The notes under the pieces were generated by a model. That model was not told where the DNA came from. It ran no database searches and was given only the letters and a program-made list of their open reading frames with translations. A stretch of 64,000 nucleotides of DNA from Rhododendron vialii (taxonomy: Eukaryota > Streptophyta > Magnoliopsida > Ericales > Ericaceae): NCBI RefSeq assembly GCF_030253575.1, contig NC_080557.1, forward strand, positions 45,398,501 to 45,462,500, read 5' to 3'. Position numbers and translations under genes: made by a program. Positions 46,522 to 57,336 of the stretch are shown piece by piece (positions within the stretch are counted from its first letter, which is position 1; each line of letters opens with the position of its first letter).

Positions 46522-46691
46522 CAATGTGTGTGTCTCTTATTTTGGGCTAAAACGTACCTACGAAGTACCCACGGAGTACCCTTGCTGTACCCAAAGATAC
46601 CAAAAGTACCCGGTACGATTTTGCCTTACCGACGCCGTACCCGTACCCGGTGCGCGTACGGCGACATTTCCGAAGTACCCGTGCTTCATAG
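45925..46691. mobile_element. hAT-type element in the right arm, 767 bp
   Basis: Inverted-arm partner of 31711-32490. Ends CTATGAAGCACGGGTAC and GTACCCGTGCTTCATAG, with the 8-bp duplication CTTTGAAC at 45917-45924 and 46692-46699. It differs from its partner mainly in the length of GA/TA microsatellite runs (46470-46522). It was present before the arms were duplicated. Confidence 0.9.
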
Positions 46692-47613
46692 CTTTGAACT
46701 CTCTTTTTTCTTTCCTGATGTCTTCATAGATTGTTTTCATGTGAAGTTTTAGAAGTTGTGGTATGTTTATATCGTCGGATAGTGTTGCAGTGGGGTAGGG
46801 GTGGTTGTATACTTATGGTGAGTTCATTTTCTGTGAACGACTGTTTTTCTATAGATCGACCGGAAATGATTGATTAAGCATGAAGATAGCTTTTTGTGTC
46901 TTCAACTTGTGGGAGGAAAACAGATTCATATCAGCAATCCAAATGTGCTTGGGTCTCATCTCTCAAAATGACGATTGTATAATACCATCATTTGAAGTGG
47001 CACTGAAGTATTTAGTGGCCTCAATTTTATTATGACAGTTAGGTATGATCCTCAGGTAAGGAACATTTGCATGAGTGCATCTGGTAAGTCATAACTTGGA
47101 CAAATAGCTCAGGATGCATCCAAAAGTCTGTATCTGTATGGATACATTCATCAGTCTTCTGAATAAAAACTGCGAGCAATCTACTAGTGAAATATCTAGA
47201 GGAACATTATCCTTGGGCATCCACATCTTGTTCAAAGATTGTTTTCCCCATATGGCTTATAGGTGCTGAAGTGGCATTTATTCCTTCTTTATCACTGCTA
47301 GTTGGCTATCCGTAGTGAGAGTATAAGTGGCTATTTTCAAGAGGCTGTGGGGCTTATTCGTCTGCAGTTGATTGTGTAATACGGTCTGTTGCTGGTTTTT
47401 TAATTTTTCTGTCCCTCTTGATTTGGAAAAATATGGTATGCTGCTGTAGTACTTGTGTGAAATTCTGTTAGAATGTTTCTTGGTAAATGATTACATGGCC
47501 AATTTTATCTGAATGTTTAATAATATGGTTGGAGACCTTAATAGTTACTATGGTTGTGAATCATGTGTAGGCTCATAGGAGTTATTTTAACTTCCGCATC
47601 AATTGGAATATGC

Positions 47614-48129
47614 ACGATAGAATAAAAAACTGGTTCGAAGGTCTGGTTTTCCCAAATTACCTTCAAAACATAGCTTTTAGCCCAGACTTGAGGGTCGACG
47701 CCAGTGGATTTTGCCGGTGACACCAATGAGAGTGTCGAGAGAGAGAGAGAAGACAAAGGAGAATGCTCCTGCAGTAGGGTTTCAAATTTGAAAGTGGTGT
47801 AATTTTGATCGGTGGCAATTTTGTAATTAAATGAAAAAGGCTGGACAATTTAATAAAAGGGAAATCTCATCTCATCCATTGGATCAATTCAATCTCAACC
47901 ATTCTAACAACTTGTCCTCACACCCTTCTGTTTTATAATAGAGATTTTGTAAGTCAAAAAATAACTCTCATGTACTATTGAATGTAGGGAGTAAATACTT
48001 TAATAAAATAAATTCAGACTTGTTTTATAAAAATGAATGGCGTATTTATTAAGTTTTCGTTTGCCAGATCGAAAATCTTTTTTTACGGGATAGAGAAGGG
48101 AAGCGAAGGGAAACGGAAGGGAAGAGAAG

Positions 48130-48187
<58 letters not shown>

Positions 48188-48207
48188 AGAGAGAGAGGAG
48201 GTGGAAG
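47614..48207 (+). promoter_or_regulatory. TXNL4B-like upstream region with a Helitron 5' end on the minus strand
   Basis: The partner of the spacer segment 37967-38524. A Helitron 5' terminus on the minus strand (TCTCTATTATAAAACAG, starting at 47944) lies 260 bp upstream of the ATG. A long (GA)n run at 48133-48182 forms the leader just before the ATG. So only about 260 bp of native-looking promoter separates the gene from Helitron and arm DNA. Confidence 0.6.
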
Positions 48208-51010
48208 ATGAGTTTGATGTTGACAACACTGACGAAGAAGCGGGAGGTGGACTCCATCATCAGAGACACCATCGACAAAGTTCTCGTCCTTCGCTTCGGC
48301 AGATCCTCCGACCCTATCTCTCTTCAGCTCGACGACATCGTAAGTTTTTTCCCCTCTTCTTTTTACTCGCATCTCCTCTTTGTCAAACCTCCACCATCTT
48401 CATAAGAGCCTGATTGAATTTCAATTGCATATTCTTAAGCTCTCGGTTCCTCGTATTGTGCGTTCTCATTTAAGTATAACAAGAATAAAGAGTGATAGGT
48501 AGATCAGAAAGAGTTTGGTGATGAAAGTGAAACCTCCCGGCTGAAAGTAACCCAATTTCTCTCATGACAAACCCCTTTGGATTTTGAGGAATTTGATAAG
48601 AAAAGAAATGAAAGGATTAGAGTTTGTTGCCAAATCCCTCATTTGGGTTGAGTAATTTGATGAGAAACAAAGAGGTTCAGAAATTATATTTTTTTGATTG
48701 GCGCCTTCCCCTTTCTCAACCAAATCTCACCGAAAAGAGAAAAGGCTTCCCTTTCTTATCACACCCTTTCCCATAATCTGAAGGGGCTGTGACATAAGTT
48801 TGGGTCTTTCGTCGTTTGTGGCAATTGTCATGTATCGAGTGAGCTTTGTAAATTAGGAGAGCCAAGTCGAACATTTGTGCCTTGCTAACAATAGTTGATA
48901 TATGATTAAGTTTTGTTATTTCCTTAAGGCTGCGGTTGGAAACATGGAATTGGATTTGGAGATGGATTGCAGTCTGTTGATGTCTAACGTGTACACGGAT
49001 TTCAAAGCTATAGGTTGGCTATTGAAATAGTGAGAGGATTTAATATATAGGGTACAGGTGGATGCTGTGCTAACAAGAGGTCAAGAGACTTCTTATATTG
49101 CTGGACCTTCTATTTGTATGGGTATATAGATATACTCTTATGAAAAATAATGAGATGTTTACTTGAGATAACAAAGCTGACTCACTGAGTTGAGCGATGA
49201 ATTATCAGATAAGCATGCATAGCAACCTGTGCGGGATTGATACTCACCTACACCATTCTCATCGGAGCCTGAAAGTAGTTGTTTGTCTTAGATTTCAAGT
49301 TATTGTCGGAAGCTTAGAGATTAATGCTCTTTTTCATTTGTTGCTCTTATGATTTCTTTTACCCCCCTTTATTTGACCACAGATTTCAAAATCAGCACGG
49401 GAGGTGTCGAAGTTTGCAACTGTAGCATTGGTTGATATTGATTCAGAGGAGATTCAAGTATATGTCAAGTATTTCGACATTACCTTCATACCGTCGACAG
49501 TTTTTTTCTTTAATGCTGATCACATGAAGATGGATTCAGGGTACAATTTCTTCTAATCAGCTAGTGCTTCTTTTGGCTGTTACATGTCATTCCCTTATTT
49601 TTTCATCTGAAGTACCTTTTCAAGAAAGAACCGTTCTCTGAAGCATACCAGGGAAAAATTATATTGTTGAAGGAAATATTTTCTCCTATCTTTGCTTCTC
49701 TGCCACCAGATAGTTTGTTTGTGGTTGCGTATGCAAGTGAGATACTTTGTGCTAATTTATTACATATGATCTGGTCTAAGGCTCTTTGTGCAAAACTGTT
49801 GCATTGATAGATTTTACAACATGGCAGTACCTTATAAATTGAGAGGGATGGATATTTACATGATAATTGTCTTTCGGTTCTTATTCAGGAGTGCAGATCA
49901 CACCAAGTGGGTTGGTGCATTTCACCGAAAGCAGGACTTTATTGATGTTGTGGAGGTATGCTGCTACTGATTTCTTAGGTGCCATGATGTCATCATTATG
50001 GTTTATATAGTGGTAAATAAACTGGAAACTTTTGTATGTTGAGTTATGTTCCTTTTCCATGTTTAATTGTCCTCATTTTCTGGGTGGGACTGGGGAGTGG
50101 TGTTGGGCATAATGTTGATATTGTCACTGTGTATGACCATCATGTGGAAATTTATGAGGTGTTAATAGAGTTTTTTTTTTTTGAATATGCATATATGCAT
50201 CAGATATATGTGGATGTTATGAACATGCATTCGCCAAACCAGTGATGAAGTTGTTCAAAAGTTGATGACTGTGAAGTTGACGATTTGAGAAAGTTGGGCC
50301 CTATTTCAATCTATAAATTAAGCATTCTCACAAAGTTTACACTTAAAAACTGTGATTTTGAATAAAATCTTTCACGTTGATCTTGCAAGAAATTTGCTGG
50401 AGTTTAAAATTTAAGTAATCTGCCAACAATTGATAATTTGGTGTCTAACAGGCAGGGGAAGAAACATGAACTTAATTGTCAAACAATGAAGATTGAGAAT
50501 GTACCTCTTGGGTGATTTTTCGACTTTCATATTGCAATTAGTTTTGTTCGATGAATTATTTGGCTGTGTCGTTGAACAACTATTCAGAATGTTTGTGAAC
50601 TGCATTGTCTACTTCATGGATGTTTTAACTGAGATGGAACAAGTTAAAACCACTTCTGATATTAGATTTGTACTATCATTCTTGCCTGGTCACGGCAATG
50701 CTTAATCGCTAAGAGTAACAATGTATTGAGTCTATTGTCATTTAAGTGTCTTCCGTTTTGCTTGATTTGGTGTAGAACTTTCTCTACATGAATTACTCAA
50801 GCCCTATCAGTGGGTGATAATTTTCTAATTCTCCTTGTATGTGACATACTTTCTTCCAACTATGGGTTACAATGGGTTTGGGGTTGAATCTTCTGCCGTT
50901 TTCTTTCGCAGGCGATATACAGAGGGGCCATGAAAGGCAAGCTGATTGTGAGCTGTCCCTTGCCTCCAGAGCGAATACCGAAATTCCAGTTGTTGTATAA
51001 AGATGTCTAA
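48208..51010 (+). CDS. TXNL4B: Thioredoxin-like U5 snRNP protein, TXNL4B (DIM1-like) type
   Basis: Four exons with GT-AG introns: 48208-48339, 49383-49540, 49889-49955 and 50912-51010, giving 151 residues. The order matches the DIM1/TXNL4 thioredoxin fold: MSLMLTTLTKKREVDSIIRD, VLVLRFGRSSDPISLQLDDI, TVALVDIDSEEIQVYVKYFD, ITFIPSTVFFFNADHMKMDS, HTKWVGAFHRKQDFIDVVE, AIYRGAMKGKLIVSCPLPPE, then FQLLYKDV and TAA. The GRSSDPISLQLDDI and SADHTKWVGAF blocks fit the TXNL4B/DLP branch rather than DIM1/YLS8 itself. TXNL4B proteins take part in pre-mRNA splicing through U5 snRNP factors. No CxxC redox pair is present, as usual for the family. Length agrees with the human protein (149 residues). The start is the first ATG after the (GA)n leader. 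A second, truncated copy of exon 1 lies at 37835-37966. Confidence 0.93.
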
Positions 51011-53711
51011 GAGGTGGGCTGGGTCTTTGGTCTTGAGACGCATCAGTTGAGGTTATACAATGACATGGATTATATTGGGAGGATATAGCTCCCCCTTGTA
51101 TATTTTGTAAGGTGCAATTTGGAACTCCATCTCACAAATTGAATGGAAATATCCAATTCTGTGTTCTTGATAGTGAAATTCATGTAAACTTTATCTTTTT
51201 GAATAATATTCATGTGGGGTGATGCAATCTTGGGCAGACTTTGCTTGGGCAGACTTTGCTGATAAGACTTACTGACTTCCGAAAATACAATTGGGAATCC
51301 CCTGAACTGAATTGCAATCTCCGATGTCTTCATTTTTGTAAAGGTTACTTAACGAGGTTAAGTAGTGCGTTAATGTAGTTTAATTATATCGCATAACAGA
51401 CTTGTACCATACTGAGGTACAAGGCTCGTAATTTAGAAGTGTCAAAAAGGGCCGGGTTGGTACGACACGGATGTACACGATTTTAGACGGGCACGGTACG
51501 AAAGTGGGCCGAGCACGGCACGACACGGTCATAGATGGCCACGATATGGAAGTGGGTTGGGCATGGCATGACAAGGTTCTAGATGGGCACGTCACAGGCA
51601 TGAAAGGGTATGGCACACCAAATACTAATTTTATACCCCAAAAAGTTGGGCATGGCATGACAAGGTTCTAGACGGGCACGTCACAGGCATGAAAGGGTAT
51701 GGCACACCAAATACTAATTTTATACCCCAAAAAATATCAATTTCTTATTTTATAGTGTAACATGACATATTACACATTTTTGTGTTCATACATATTTTAC
51801 ACTTTTTGGAGTGTTTTTTTCTTTCTTTCTGATGAAAACTCAGTTGGAGATGTGTCGACATGGGAACAAGATGACACGATTAAAAAACGGCACGGCATGA
51901 AGAACCGTTGGCACGGAGCTAGACGGGCCGAGTCAAACGGCAAAACCCATTTGATACCTCCGGCTCGTGCGTACTACAATTTTGACATCAACAATATTAA
52001 TTTTAACATTATTATTATTTTTTACTTAATTTTTATTGAGTTTATCGTGAACTGCATTCGAGTAGTTGCATGCAGCTGTGCAGCTGTGGATTGCATGCAA
52101 CTACTACTATACAAGGAAAATGGTCAAGTAAAGTGACAAGAGTTGCATGGGGATGATGGCCGTGGAGGTCTGAGAAATACAGGGGCGGCACAGTAGCCAA
52201 CAGTGGCTGGCTGCAAAAAGCCCAATTATACTCTACTTTAAAGCTGGCCCAGGAGAGGTCACTCTCTTGTGGAGAGAGAGAGAAAGGCCAAATGGGAGGT
52301 GAGACGTTAAATATTAAGGCAATGTTATCTTACTCGTCGGATACTTATTGAAATTTAGACCATTGAAAATACTTTTTGATACTTCAATTTAGATTGTGCA
52401 CTATACCCCCGAGTGCATGGTGCATTATAGGATCCCCGAGTTCGCAGTCACCACTCCGACCAAGTGGAGTGGGGGACTGTCTTGTATGTGTGTGTGAGAG
52501 AGATCGTGAATGGGGACTCCCTTTGATTAGCTTTACAGTTTTTTTATTTTTATTTTTTATAATTCAAGAGTCCAGACCAGCTTATGCGCGTTTCTACTAA
52601 TCATGGGGGTTCAAATCCCTCCACCCATTTACGGGGAGCCCAATTAAAGCGGAACCAAAACTCTGTGTGGACTGCTCCTAAAGGAGTTGATAGCATCTAA
52701 GAAAGAATTTTGAATCAGAGACCTAAGGAAGGAGCAAACCTCTAAATTCCCGGCCATAGGGTTAATTAGCTTTGCAGTTGCCCAATCCTTCAACATACCA
52801 GATCCAATTGAGCTCTGCTCATGTAATCTTTACTGCCTCTATCTCTCTCTCTCTCCCTGTGTGTATGTTGTTGATTTCAACATGCAAATTTGCACAGCAA
52901 AGCTTTGCAGCAATGCAGAGAACAAGTGTCCCTGATGGATATGGGGACAGTGTCTTTGAACCAGTGTCATGGGACAAGTAGCTAGGGAGCTGCTTGTGTT
53001 CCAGCAGACAGTAGAACTTAATAGGATTCCCAAAGGCACAAAATCCCTTAATTGGTTTACATAAAACAAAGAAAGAAGTAAATACCCCTGCAAATGGACA
53101 CCCAAGTGCCCATCCAATTGTCAGAGAGAGATCTAGAGAGAGAGAGGGGCCAGCAAGTATGCTCCATTACGGTTCTGAAAAGAGGCTGATTGGTGGGAAG
53201 GAAGAGAGATGGCATGGAATTGGATAATCTCTCTCTCTCTCTCTCTCTCCCCCGCTCTCTCTCTCTCTCTCTCTCTCATCTATCTCTTGTGTTCCCAAGC
53301 CCATACACTCTCTTTTTAATGGAATAAATTCTACACTCAGACACCTCTTCACATTTTCCAAGTCCTGTGAGAACTTAGTTTTTGAACTCCCCCTTCTACC
53401 TCTTTTGATCATATCAACATCTCAAAACCACTTCGAAGCCGATATAGATTGTCTGCCATGCCATTCTGCTCAACCTCATCTTTTGAAGGTTTTCTTTCAT
53501 GAATTCCGACCTCATTAATCTTTTCGGGTCCAATTCGGAAAGTTAAAGACTGTTCGTTTTAGGTTTTGAGGAAGGTTTTTAAGAATAATGAGTAGAGAAA
53601 AATAGATAGAGAAAAATTATTGAAGACCGTGGCCTGGGGTTTTGAATCCTCCAAACGAAGAAGGCGAAAATTGTTTTCGAGTTTTCTTACACCTTTGTTT
53701 TTGTTGCAGAG
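51011..53711. other. Intergenic region with repeats; C2H2 gene leader at the right
   Basis: No gene is supported. About 51430-51960 is rich in GGGCACGG/GGCACGAC phrases and contains a 90-bp perfect-looking tandem duplication (51555-51644 and 51645-51734). About 52560-52720 holds a dispersed repeat (GGGGAGCCCAATTAAAGC) related to the one at 24600. A (CT)n tract at 53229-53278 and pyrimidine-rich DNA precede the C2H2 gene and probably belong to its promoter or leader. Confidence 0.55.
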
Positions 53712-54236
53712 ATGGAAAACGGAGAGAAAACACTGAATGCCGCAGCAAACGACGTAGTAGAAGACGTCGTGAGAAGGTCATTTCCTTGTCTATTCTGTTC
53801 GAGAAAGTTTCACAGTTCACAAGCTCTGGGAGGGCATCAAAACGCTCACAAGAAAGAAAGATTCGCCGCGAGGAAAGCCAAAAGGGCTCCTTCTCCTTCT
53901 TCATCCTATGCAATGAACAATTTCTCCTCGTTCCCACCGCCCCCGCTTGTCTTCGCTCCGAACCAGCGTTTCAATCTCCTCAATCCCGCGATGTACATCA
54001 GCGCTCATGGCGCCGCGTTTGGTCGGTTTCCGCATCAGAGTTTCACGGGCGGGTTCGGCTCGAACGGCGCAGCCCGGTTCGAGAGCGGACTGTTCTTTGG
54101 AGGGAGCTATTTGAACCATTCTCAGGGTCAACAATTTGGTGAAGACAGTGATATGAACTGTATGAGGAATCGTGAACTTGAGAATGGAGATCATAGGGAT
54201 AAGAATCAAAAGCTAGATCTGTCTCTCCATTTATAG
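53712..54236 (+). CDS. Single C2H2 zinc-finger protein with C-terminal EAR motif
   Basis: A single exon of 174 residues. One plant-type zinc finger lies near the N terminus, [20 protein letters not shown] followed by NAH (Cys26, Cys29, His42, His46), with the plant-specific QALGGH signature. A basic tail, [13 protein letters not shown], likely serves as a nuclear signal. The middle is rich in serine, phenylalanine, glycine and proline, and the protein ends LDLSLHL, an EAR repression motif that recruits TOPLESS-type co-repressors. This layout is that of the one-finger ZFP/GIS/KNUCKLES group, which controls trichomes, floral meristems and hormone responses. The finger resembles ZFP3/ZFP4-type members most, but the exact orthologue is not clear. 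The coding region is more GC-rich than its flanks. It is preceded by a (CT)n-rich leader. Confidence 0.9.
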   Translation: MENGEKTLNAAANDVVEDVVRRSFPCLFCSRKFHSSQALGGHQNAHKKERFAARKAKRAPSPSSSYAMNNFSSFPPPPLVFAPNQRFNLLNPAMYISAHGAAFGRFPHQSFTGGFGSNGAARFESGLFFGGSYLNHSQGQQFGEDSDMNCMRNRELENGDHRDKNQKLDLSLHL

Positions 54237-54752
54237 ATTATGTGGAGAATGGAATAGTAGGGATCCAAGTTCTGTTCTGTTTTGTTTCCCATTATGTGTT
54301 TTTGGTACTATTAGACAAAAGGGTATGGTTTAATTGCTACAAGCAAGCTTCTTTCCTTGAAAACGAGCACTGAACGGGTCTGATTATTGAAGTAAATAAA
54401 AAATGAGTTCGAAAATGGCTGGACCGCACTCGAAATCCGATTATTGAAGTGAATCGAAAAAGTGTTTGAAAATGGCCAGACTGCAAGGGGTGCAGTTGAG
54501 GGCCAAATTGCAGCAAAGCCATCTCCTGCCCAAATAATTTTTGTTTTAGTTTTTTGAATTTTGCATACCTATCGAATTATTCATTTTACAAACCCAAATA
54601 GAACTTGCGTGCTGGAAACATTTAATCCTATGTTTTACGTTAATGGTTAATTTTTAGGAGTCCTAATGAATGATTCACATCACCGTTGAAGGCTGAAATG
54701 GAACCCACAAAGAGTTTGGCAAAGTCTTTGAGGATGGTGGTTGAGGGAAGAG

Positions 54753-54948
54753 GAGAAATTTTTGAGTGCCGAGCGGGTATTACGCGGCGGTACTCGTCGT
54801 TCATCCCAGCCGTCCAAACGTGTTTTGGACGGCCCAGATTTATTCCCTTTCTTTCCCCTCACCGGACCGTCCAAAACATATTTTGATGGCTGGAGTCGTT
54901 GACAGAGTACACGTGTGTGGTACCTGTCCGACACCCAAAAACTTTGAG
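54753..54948. mobile_element. Palindromic MITE, 196 bp
   Basis: Arms of about 95 bp: the left has TTTTTGAGTGCCGAGCGGG and CAGCCGTCCAAACGTGTTTT, the right ACATATTTTGATGGCTGG and TGTCCGACACCCAAAAACTT. It belongs to the same family as 61503-61734 (shared GGACGGYCC centre and AGTGCCG-type ends). No clear target duplication remains. Confidence 0.7.
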
Positions 54949-55566
54949 AAAGGATTTGCTTCTTCATCCTCGAGAGGGATTTGGAACTAACTACTGGAGT
55001 GGGCCTAATATAGGCAACGGGGCCCAACCCAAGTTTTTCCAGGTCTAGTCCAAACTCGTTTAGGTCCGGGTGAAGAATGGTAGTAGCCCACTAACACTAT
55101 CATCCCTAGGTGTGCACGGGGCGGGTTGGGCGGGTTAATGATATATTTTCCAACCAATCCATACTTACTGGGTTGACAATATTTTTCAAAACCCCCTAAT
55201 CATCATGGCTGGCTAGATTTGTGACCAAATAATATCATGCCTAGATTTATTTCCGAAAGTATCCTGTAGTAGATGAGAGGAATAAGGCGGAACAAGAAAC
55301 CAAACAAGAAAAGATCAGATGAAAGAAGGGACTATCTGAAAACCATCAACGTCGAGAGCATCTCGAACTCGTGATTAATGAATCTCATCGTGGCAAAGGC
55401 ACCAACAGATCCCGCAAAGCCATTCTTTTTCGTCAGAATTAAAGCATCGTTAATTAGTATACCAAGTTAGATTACTAGAAGTGCCGACATCCTGTCGAGG
55501 ACTCAAAACCCTAGTCCTTTCCCGTCCAAAGGGTTTCTACAAGATCACCGGGCCAGTGTCTAGACG
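54949..55566. other. Intergenic DNA
   Basis: No coding, RNA or repeat feature was recognised. Its right end carries the left target duplication (55555-55566) of the truncated LINE. Confidence 0.5.
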
Positions 55567-56137
55567 TTTTTTTTTTTCTCGGCAAACGAAACATTTTTAT
55601 AAATCTCGAAAATGGTTACATCGAGAGGAAGAGGGTGATAAGCAAAACTTGCTTATCCACAAAACATCCACAAAACAACAAACAAAAAAACAACATCCAG
55701 CCGGAGTTTGGATGTAGCACACCTCAAATCCATGGTTAGAGTTTCAGCTTACGAATTCCTCCTAGAAAACTCTTAAAATCCTCTACCGAATACACCTTGA
55801 TTTCAAACTTCGTCTTCATCCACATAGCCACCCTAGCTTATATTCGGTCTCCTATACCTCACTAGCTGACTTTGAAACATTGTTAAAGATGAGCAAGAAA
55901 GTCACCTCCCACAGGTGCTTCTCCAAATTTCTAAACCTGAATCCAAACCACCAATTTGCTAAGGTTGCTAAAGAAGGACAAACCCATAACATCTGCTACC
56001 ATACTACTATAATCGATCAAGTGTTCCACGAAAACTGACAGTGCAAGAAAAGGTGTTCAAGGGTTTCCTCGTAGATAGAACAGAAAGGGCACATTGACAG
56101 TGGACCCTCCGGAATCATATTTTTGCTCGCAAGCGCA
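55567..56137 (-). mobile_element. 5'-truncated L1-type LINE, 3' end only
   Basis: A poly(T) start at 55567-55577 is the poly(A) tail of a minus-strand element. A 12-bp target duplication flanks it: AGTGTCTAGACG (55555-55566) and AGTGTCTAGATG (56138-56149). The body matches the 3' end of the larger LINE at 57651 in sequence order (GGCAAACGAA, AAACTCTTAAAATCCTC, CTTCATCCACATAGCC, AGAAAGGGCACAT). It encodes only the degenerate end of ORF2 (zinc-knuckle RVT region) and is dead. Confidence 0.88.
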
Positions 56138-56868
56138 AGTGTCTAGATGTTAATAACGTATATCAAGTCTATTACTCCCGACGACTCAACCGATAAAGAA
56201 TAGCACATTCATGTCCTCTCCCACAACGAAAAAATTATTGGAACTTCACATTAATTTAAGAACTTTATTGTAATACAAGTCTATGGTGTTGAGATGATTG
56301 CATTCATAAATTACTCTTGTTCATAGAGTTGCTGATCTCACAGAACATGGCCATAAAAGAACAAATTTTAAAAGTGATAGACAGTTTGGTATTTCGACAG
56401 CAACTAGCTCATGGGCTTCAAACATGTCCCCGCTTTTATGTTTGATAACCGGATGTCCGCATTAGTTCGCGCGCGTATGCGTGCATCTTGACTGATTCTG
56501 GGACTTTGAAATTAATAATTGTGCAAATCCTCTAGTGGTCACAAAATTTGAAATGTTTGGTCTTCGTGAGATTCAAACACGGAACCTCATAGGGTTAAAC
56601 ATGTTACACTTACATAAATGTCTTGTAATTCTTCACGTGAATGAGGTATTCATTAATTCTATACTAATGCAATTAAATTTAATTAGACAAATAAACCTTA
56701 AAAAAAGGCCACTCAACATAGTATATACATGTTTTGGTGTGTGTGTCTATATATATATAAAGTATGTGCGCAGATGTCATGTATCGTACATTAGAAAAAT
56801 TACATGGGAATTTGAACAATTATTTTCAAGAGAGAAAGTTTTCTTTTATTGACATCACAATATGCATG
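56138..56868. other. Intergenic DNA with a dispersed repeat at 56440-56600
   Basis: The segment TTGATAACCGGATGTCCGC...TTGAAATGTTTGG (about 56440-56560) recurs at about 61998-62095 and, in part, at 24510 and 52560. It is a short dispersed repeat of unknown class. Nothing else was recognised. Confidence 0.5.
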
Positions 56869-57094
56869 GACGGACTTTGGGTTGGTGCTATGCTGTGTGG
56901 TGCATAACACCATGCTGCGTACTTTTGAGCCGTCGGACCGTACATCCAACGGCTTGGATCTCATCTTGACAATCAACGATCGAAAGCCGGTTATTACCGA
57001 GATGATATTTGAGTCATCAAATGCACGATCTGATGGCTCGAAGGTGCGTAGCATGGTGCTGCGCACACCACTGCACATCACCATCCCCCAATTC
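56869..57094. mobile_element. Palindromic MITE with 9-bp target duplication (MULE type)
   Basis: 226 bp. The arms share GTGTGGTG, ACCATGCT and GAGCCGTCGGACCGT/CGATCTGATGGCTCG. The perfect 9-bp duplication ATATGCATG lies at 56860-56868 and 57095-57103. Non-coding. Confidence 0.88.
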
Positions 57095-57336
57095 ATATGC
57101 ATGACCTACAGTTTCACAAGTCCCATGTCCAATTATTTTGGTCCCTCTTAACATCTCAACAACTTCTCATACCTATTCCGGGTCAGATAACCAGGTAAAG
57201 TCTGTTTCCGTATTTCAAGCTTGCTCCCCCCAATAATTGTAATGACATCCCATGTGAATTTCTTGATTTTTTATTTCACATTTTTGTTTTTTTGTTTTCA
57301 AACCATTAATATTACTAGTATAAAACTAATTTTTCC

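Larger units (their letters stand above)
39337..47613 (+). repeat. Right arm of the ~17-kb inverted repeat
   Basis: This is the inverted partner of 30788-36711. Removing the 2.36-kb insertion at 41223-43579 leaves about 5.9 kb, the same as the left arm. It contains copies of the Helitron 3' end, both promoter-like blocks, the first non-coding exon, most of the DUF1644 leader intron and the hAT element, but no DUF1644 coding sequence. It ends at GGAATATGC (47613), where TXNL4B upstream DNA begins. Its promoter copies point rightwards, towards TXNL4B. Confidence 0.93.
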
